From: Aplidium turbinatum
Lineage: Eukaryota; Chordata; Ascidiacea; Aplousobranchia; Polyclinidae
Assembly (NCBI GenBank): GCA_918807975.1
Contig: OU964922.1
Span: 21,440,329 to 21,504,328, forward strand
Direction: 5' to 3'
DNA length: 64,000 bases
The position numbers and the translations under genes were made by a program. The notes beneath the pieces were generated by a model. That model made no database searches. It worked only from the letters and a program-made list of their open reading frames with translations, and was not told the origin of the DNA. This document shows, in pieces, positions 61,060 to 64,000 of this stretch (position 1 is its first letter; every line of letters begins with the position of its first letter).

Positions 61060-61500
61060 CTGAAAGAAGTTTCTGATCATTGGTCAAGTCGATACAAATA
61101 GATACACGAGATTTCGTGGAACCATTCGACAATTGACACTCATGCATGAAAATTAGTTACAAAATTTTTTTTGCCCACATTATCAAGGATTGCCGGCTAT
61201 ACAGACCACCTCATGGTATGGAAGGCCTAGTTTCCATCGATGACGACACCAGGTAGTGGCTAACCAACGGATGCCCTGACACATAGCGACAATACGAGAG
61301 AAGAAGTTACAAAATGAAAATGTTTCAGTGACGTTCTGGTTAGTGATGAGTATCGGCTATGGCTGGTTTATTTTATGAGTATTAGACTACTTTGTTTCTA
61401 CAGTTTTCATACTTCGGTACACGTCCTAATACCGCGGTCCGAATGACGCGATCCCTGTGCAGCAAGACATGAATGACGCAAAACTTGTTTATTTCGGTAC

Positions 61501-63399
61501 CCGGTCATTTGGTCGACAGACATTTGGTCGACTGGACAGCTGGTCGAGAGGACATTCGACAGGACGTTAGGTCGACAGAACGATTCATTTTATTGACCAT
61601 TATAATATCTGGTATGTGTGTTTATTGATCGGGGGTTTGGTTTGATTTTTAGATGGTCTAAAACGCTTTTTCTGGCATTTTCTGGACGAAAAACAACCAT
61701 TGTAATCGGCTGGCATTTGCTTGGTTTTGTGCGCAATAAACACTATACAAAATATTTTTATAAAGAACTCCGTAATTTACCAAGTATAAGCCGCACTCGT
61801 GTATAATACGCACGCCTATTTTAGCGCTAAAATATTTGGAAAAAAGAAGTTCTTGCACATAATACGCATCACGATTTTAATCGAAAAAAAAGGCAGAGAG
61901 AGCCTCCAGACGATGATAATTATGATTTTAATTGATTTCTATCACCCGTCCGTGCAACGCATCTGTCTGAGTAAACAATTCAACGTTGATCAACGCTGGA
62001 CAGACCAGCGCTTCCACTTTTGTGGTAATTACCACAATTGTGGAATTTTCATCATGCTTGTGGTAAAAATGTGGTGATGAAAAATTTGTGGTAATTTTGT
62101 GGTAATATGGAAATTTTGTGTGGAAATGTTGCCAAAATGTGGAAATTGTAAATTTTGAAAATTTGACATAAAATACTATCAATAAATAAGAGCATTTAAA
62201 CTGTTGTCTTCCTAAATCGATCAGATATGCAAAAAACTACTTATAATAGCATGCGACTAGCATGTTCCGCTGTTTTCGGTTTGATTTTGGAATGCATCCT
62301 GAATTTTGACTTTGAACGTAGGGTGACCATATTCATAGTCAAGATGTCTTTCAGATTCTAACTGCGGTGTCAAGTACCGGTACAGTACTTTGCTTACTTA
62401 TTTCGGACGTTTTAATAGCTGTTAATAACTGGTAGGCTACTGTTAATAAACTGAGTAGGCCTAGTTGTTTTAGACCTTATTTCACACTATATTATATAGT
62501 GTAAATATAGCCAAATAATAGCGTTGCCAGATAAGGAATTCTGTCATAATTTGAGAAAAGTTTAAAGCTGTTGAAAACAAAAACTTGCATTTTGGAATTT
62601 TTTTTTAGTTCTGAGTAAAGATCAAAACCCTAACCTTATTCCTAAGTCTAATCATTACCTTAACCCTTCCTAACTTTAATCCTAACTCTGGCAATACCTG
62701 ATTGTGACCATGGCAACAAGTGGGTAAAAATAGCCACTATGTTAATGTAAAAGTAAGTCGAAATACGGTTAAAATCGGGAAGAAAATCACAGCAAAAAAT
62801 GTGGTAATCTGAGGACAAATGTGGTAATACAAGTGGTAATCTAGCTTTGTAAAAGTGGAAGCACTGGGACAGACGCAAACAAAAGAGGTTCGTCTGATAA
62901 CTGAAGTCACCGGTATTCTTTGAAGTTAATTGCGTTTATTACATCATAATAACACTACCATTGTTGCGTTGATTGTTACTTCAGGTTGAAAAGTACAATA
63001 CGCACAACTTATGATCATGTATAAGTAGAACCTACCGTATTAAAAGATCGCATTCGTATTGTATGTAATGTATCCTTCATTACAAAATGTTTTGTTCATT
63101 AAAAAAAACTTTTGTTCATTACAAAAAATTCTGTCGACTAAATGTCCTAAATAAATGTCCTGTCGACCAAATGTCTTGTCGACCAAATGTCCTGTCGACC
63201 AAATGTCTTGTCGACCAAATGTCTTGCCGACCAAATGTCCTGTCGATCAAATGTCCTGTCGACCAAATATCCGTCGACCAAATGTCTGTCAACCAAACAT
63301 CCTGTCGACCAAATGTCTGTCAACCAAACGTCCTGTCGACCAAATGACTGTCGACCAATCTTTTCGGACACGACCAATGTCTGTCGACCAAACGACCGG
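61501..63399. mobile_element. 1.9 kb element with GTCGAC-rich tandem-repeat ends
   Basis: Left end CCGGTCATTTGGTCGACAGA; right end the complement of CCGGTCGTTTGGTCGACAGA. Both ends extend into tandem copies of a 15-16 bp unit (GACATTTGGTCGACAG): about four to five at the left, about sixteen at the right (63150-63399), in opposite orientation. The interior has no recognised gene. Probably a non-autonomous DNA transposon. Confidence 0.65.
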
Positions 63400-63489
63400 T
63401 AACGTTTATTTCTTGTGTCTGTTGTTGCGCTTGTCAGAAGTAAGGCTGTTTGGCAGCGCGCCCGAACCGAATTGGTCGTGTCCGAAAAC
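63362..63489. repeat. 18-bp perfect inverted repeat at the element edge
   Basis: TTTTCGGACACGACCAAT (from about 63361) and its exact complement ATTGGTCGTGTCCGAAAA (from about 63472) lie about 95 bp apart, one inside the repeat array and one outside the element end. Confidence 0.8.
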
Positions 63490-64000
63490 AGAACTGTGTA
63501 ACTGACCTCCTGTGTTGTTTATGAAGCAACGAGGGGCGAGATTAACTGCAGAAAGCCAGACTTACACTTAGAGTTTGGCTAGACGTTTGTAACTATTTCT
63601 CTGCATACGTGTCCTTAAAAGTGCCCTTAAGATTAAAGAGTAAAAAAAATAGATTAGTGGCAGTTTCATATTGATTTTCTTTAGTGCAAAAAACTTAAGT
63701 TTGTGTAGCGCATTGTGTGTAAAGAATATTTAAAGTTGTTTAAATCTCGCTTTATTCCCGTCTTGCGGCATAGGGATCATGTCATTCGTGCTCACGTCCT
63801 CCGGGCCACAACATTAGGTCGTGTATTGTTGTAGGAATAAAAATGTCCCAATAACAAATCAACAAAGTGTGTACAATTGTACATGTAAGAATTGTAACAT
63901 TTACATTTTACAGGTACAATTACCATCTTTATTTTAAAGTGCAAGGGTTTCAACATGTGCACCTACTTTTTAACTGTTACAGTGCATTGGGATTCACGGT
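63400..64000. other. Right edge, HYDIN upstream intron
   Basis: No HYDIN-like exon (for example the LLVRN-GNK strand expected upstream of w1) was found on the minus strand. No repeat recognised apart from the inverted repeat at its start. Confidence 0.5.

Noticed and set aside
62620-62710. Interstitial telomere-like sequence (CCTAACC words)
   Set aside because: The words are irregular and mixed with unrelated sequence; no true tandem hexamer run.
63150-63399. CRISPR-like array
   Set aside because: Units are contiguous 15-16 bp tandem repeats without spacers, in an animal gene.

Overview
The window lies inside one giant animal gene. Sixty-six exons on the minus strand (299 to 61059) give an uninterrupted reading frame of 3,698 codons. 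It matches HYDIN, the central-pair protein of motile cilia, from an N-terminal ASH/MSP repeat (near 61 kb) through the adenylate-kinase-like domain (about 28.2 to 25.8 kb) and well into the C-terminal repeat half (0.3 kb). The first and last exons of the gene lie outside the window. Every exon junction was checked by hand for AG acceptor, GT (twice GC) donor and codon phase. All 65 internal junctions are phase-compatible, so the gene looks intact and used. Exons are numbered w1 to w66 in transcription order. 'Phase a>b' gives the bases of a split codon already supplied at exon entry and left over at exon exit.

The organism is a metazoan with motile cilia. The DNA is AT-rich and the introns (about 0.1 to 4 kb) are loaded with hAT and Tc1/mariner elements, tRNA-derived SINEs and a Penelope-like element. 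This suits a marine invertebrate, possibly a tunicate or another invertebrate deuterostome, but the sequence does not settle it.

Layout from high to low coordinates. 64.0-61.06 kb: upstream intron with a 1.9 kb element whose ends carry GTCGAC-rich tandem repeats. 61.06-53.1 kb: exons w1-w7 with several hAT copies, one inserted in a SINE. 53.1-50.4 kb: an intron filled by a large inverted repeat around a mariner-like transposase. 50.1-42.4 kb: exons w8-w17. 42-40 kb: a Tc1 element with intact ends. 40.2-29.1 kb: exons w18-w30. 28.8-25.8 kb: exons w31-w39, with the AK-like domain and an intact P-loop. 25.7-22.7 kb: a head-to-head pair of Penelope-like copies with hammerhead-like motifs. 21.8-15.1 kb: exons w40-w47 (coiled coil and linkers), with hairpins and SINEs. 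15.0-12.9 kb: a hAT nested in a hAT. 12.7-0.3 kb: exons w48-w66.

No rRNA, CRISPR array, functional tRNA or second confident protein-coding host gene was found. No LTR retroelement or virus-derived element was recognised.
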